A stretch of DNA of 43,806 bases from NCBI GenBank assembly GCA_001704765.1, contig MBFK01000114.1, forward strand, positions 1-43,806, in the 5' to 3' direction. Both the position numbers and the translations under genes were made by a program. Shown in pieces: positions 43,301 through 43,806 of this stretch (the first letter of the stretch is position 1; every line of letters begins with the position of its first letter). A model generated the notes under the pieces. The model had not been told where the DNA came from and did no database searches. It worked only from the letters and a program-made list of their open reading frames with translations. This stretch comes from Sinorhizobium shofinae (lineage in GTDB: Bacteria; Pseudomonadota; Alphaproteobacteria; Rhizobiales; Rhizobiaceae).

Positions 43301-43806
43301 AACGACCCCGTCAGTTCGCCACAACTTGCCCGCCTTGAGATCACCGTACATCGCTTCAGGCAACGTTCTCGGTGAACATCTCGATCGGAAGGGTCTTCCG
43401 CTTGAGCAACTGCGCTGCCGGCATTGCCTGTGCGCCGCCAGCTGGCAAGACGATCTAAATGTCTGCTCCGCCGCGATACGACGACTTCTGCTATCCCTGC
43501 ACGCCCTCGAGAAGACTCTCCTGCAAGGTGCGGTACACCGTCCTGCCTATGCGGAAGCGGCCCTCCCGTTCGGAACCGATGGCGATTAGCACCGCCTGGC
43601 TCATACGGGGAGGGCCGCTACCTGTTGTCGAAGCGCGCAGCCGTTGTGTTCACGACTTCAGCCGCCACTGTTCGGTTCGCCACCATCCTCGGCGACTCCC
43701 CCGCAAACGCGCGAGCAATTACGAAACTAGCTAGTGCCCGTCCATAAACGGCAAGTCGCTGATATTGTTGGATTATTCTCGATTTTTCCGCGGGTAAAGC
43801 CCGACG
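43301..43806. other. Terminal region, no confident gene
   Basis: Short protein-like stretches occur on the minus strand, for example MSQAVLIAIGSEREGRFRIG in a 37-codon frame at 43491-43604, and PAAQLLKRKTLPIEMFTENV near 43365-43430. No continuous gene or ribosome site is visible and I do not recognise the families. Probably decayed element DNA; a gene may begin beyond the window. Confidence 0.35.

Noticed and set aside
1..43806. CRISPR arrays, rRNA genes, complete insertion sequences and complete tRNA genes
   Set aside because: I looked for regularly spaced repeats, rRNA signatures, full transposase genes with terminal repeats and cloverleaf tRNAs and found none.

Overview
The window looks like an accessory stretch of a Rhizobiales genome (Sinorhizobium/Mesorhizobium-like): high GC, rhizobial-type Lrp/AsnC, HWE-kinase, GlxA, BCCT and serine-cycle genes, and a ParB remnant of the type found on alphaproteobacterial plasmids. 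The replicon is inferred to be a megaplasmid, chromid or island, because the segment is rich in gene wrecks (aspA, hprA, gckA, fdhA, an aldehyde dehydrogenase, parB, an MDR reductase, an IS21 istA, a duplicated binding-protein tail) and in toxin-antitoxin genes.

Layout. 1-2.6 kb: a 5'-incomplete M24-family gene resembling DMSP lyase DddP, convergent with an Lrp/AsnC regulator, then a small unknown gene. 2.6-8.0 kb: an RND efflux operon (permease, then adaptor; no outer-membrane gene) preceded by a translationally coupled 80-residue ORF, and a divergent TetR gene with two copies of a TGTTAC-N6-GTAACA operator. 8.1-14.8 kb: two direct-repeat copies of a parDE module flank a large CheB-CheR-PAS-HWE histidine kinase, its single-domain response regulator and a small DUF2934 gene; the left copy has lost its antitoxin. 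14.8-20.4 kb: a GAF/PucR-like regulator divergent from an MFS transporter, an AbgB-like M20 amidohydrolase and a broken aspartase, suggesting use of an N-acyl-aspartate-type compound. 20.5-24.6 kb: a peroxiredoxin-like gene, an alpha/beta hydrolase, several gene remnants and a complete Xre/RES toxin-antitoxin pair. 24.9-34.7 kb: two divergent GlxA/AraC regulators, a BCCT betaine/choline-type transporter and a tight serine-cycle operon (sgaA, mcl, mtkA, mtkB) behind a LuxR regulator, with remains of hprA and gckA embedded. 35.1-35.7 kb: a fused scar of fdhA and an aldehyde dehydrogenase. 36-39.3 kb: a SAM/adenylate cyclase/AAA/TPR protein. 39.4-43.8 kb: a parB remnant, a small conserved-looking gene, a Liv-type binding protein with a broken partial copy, a truncated sensor-kinase gene, and a candidate small RNA with an anti-Shine-Dalgarno loop and a terminator.

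How the parts may work together (inference): BCCT import, GlxA regulators of the GbdR/SouR kind, the fdhA remnant and the serine-cycle carbon module would together fit catabolism of betaine-type methylated compounds, with release and assimilation of C1 units and glyoxylate. The loss of hprA, gckA and fdhA shows this module is now reduced, or is completed by genes elsewhere.
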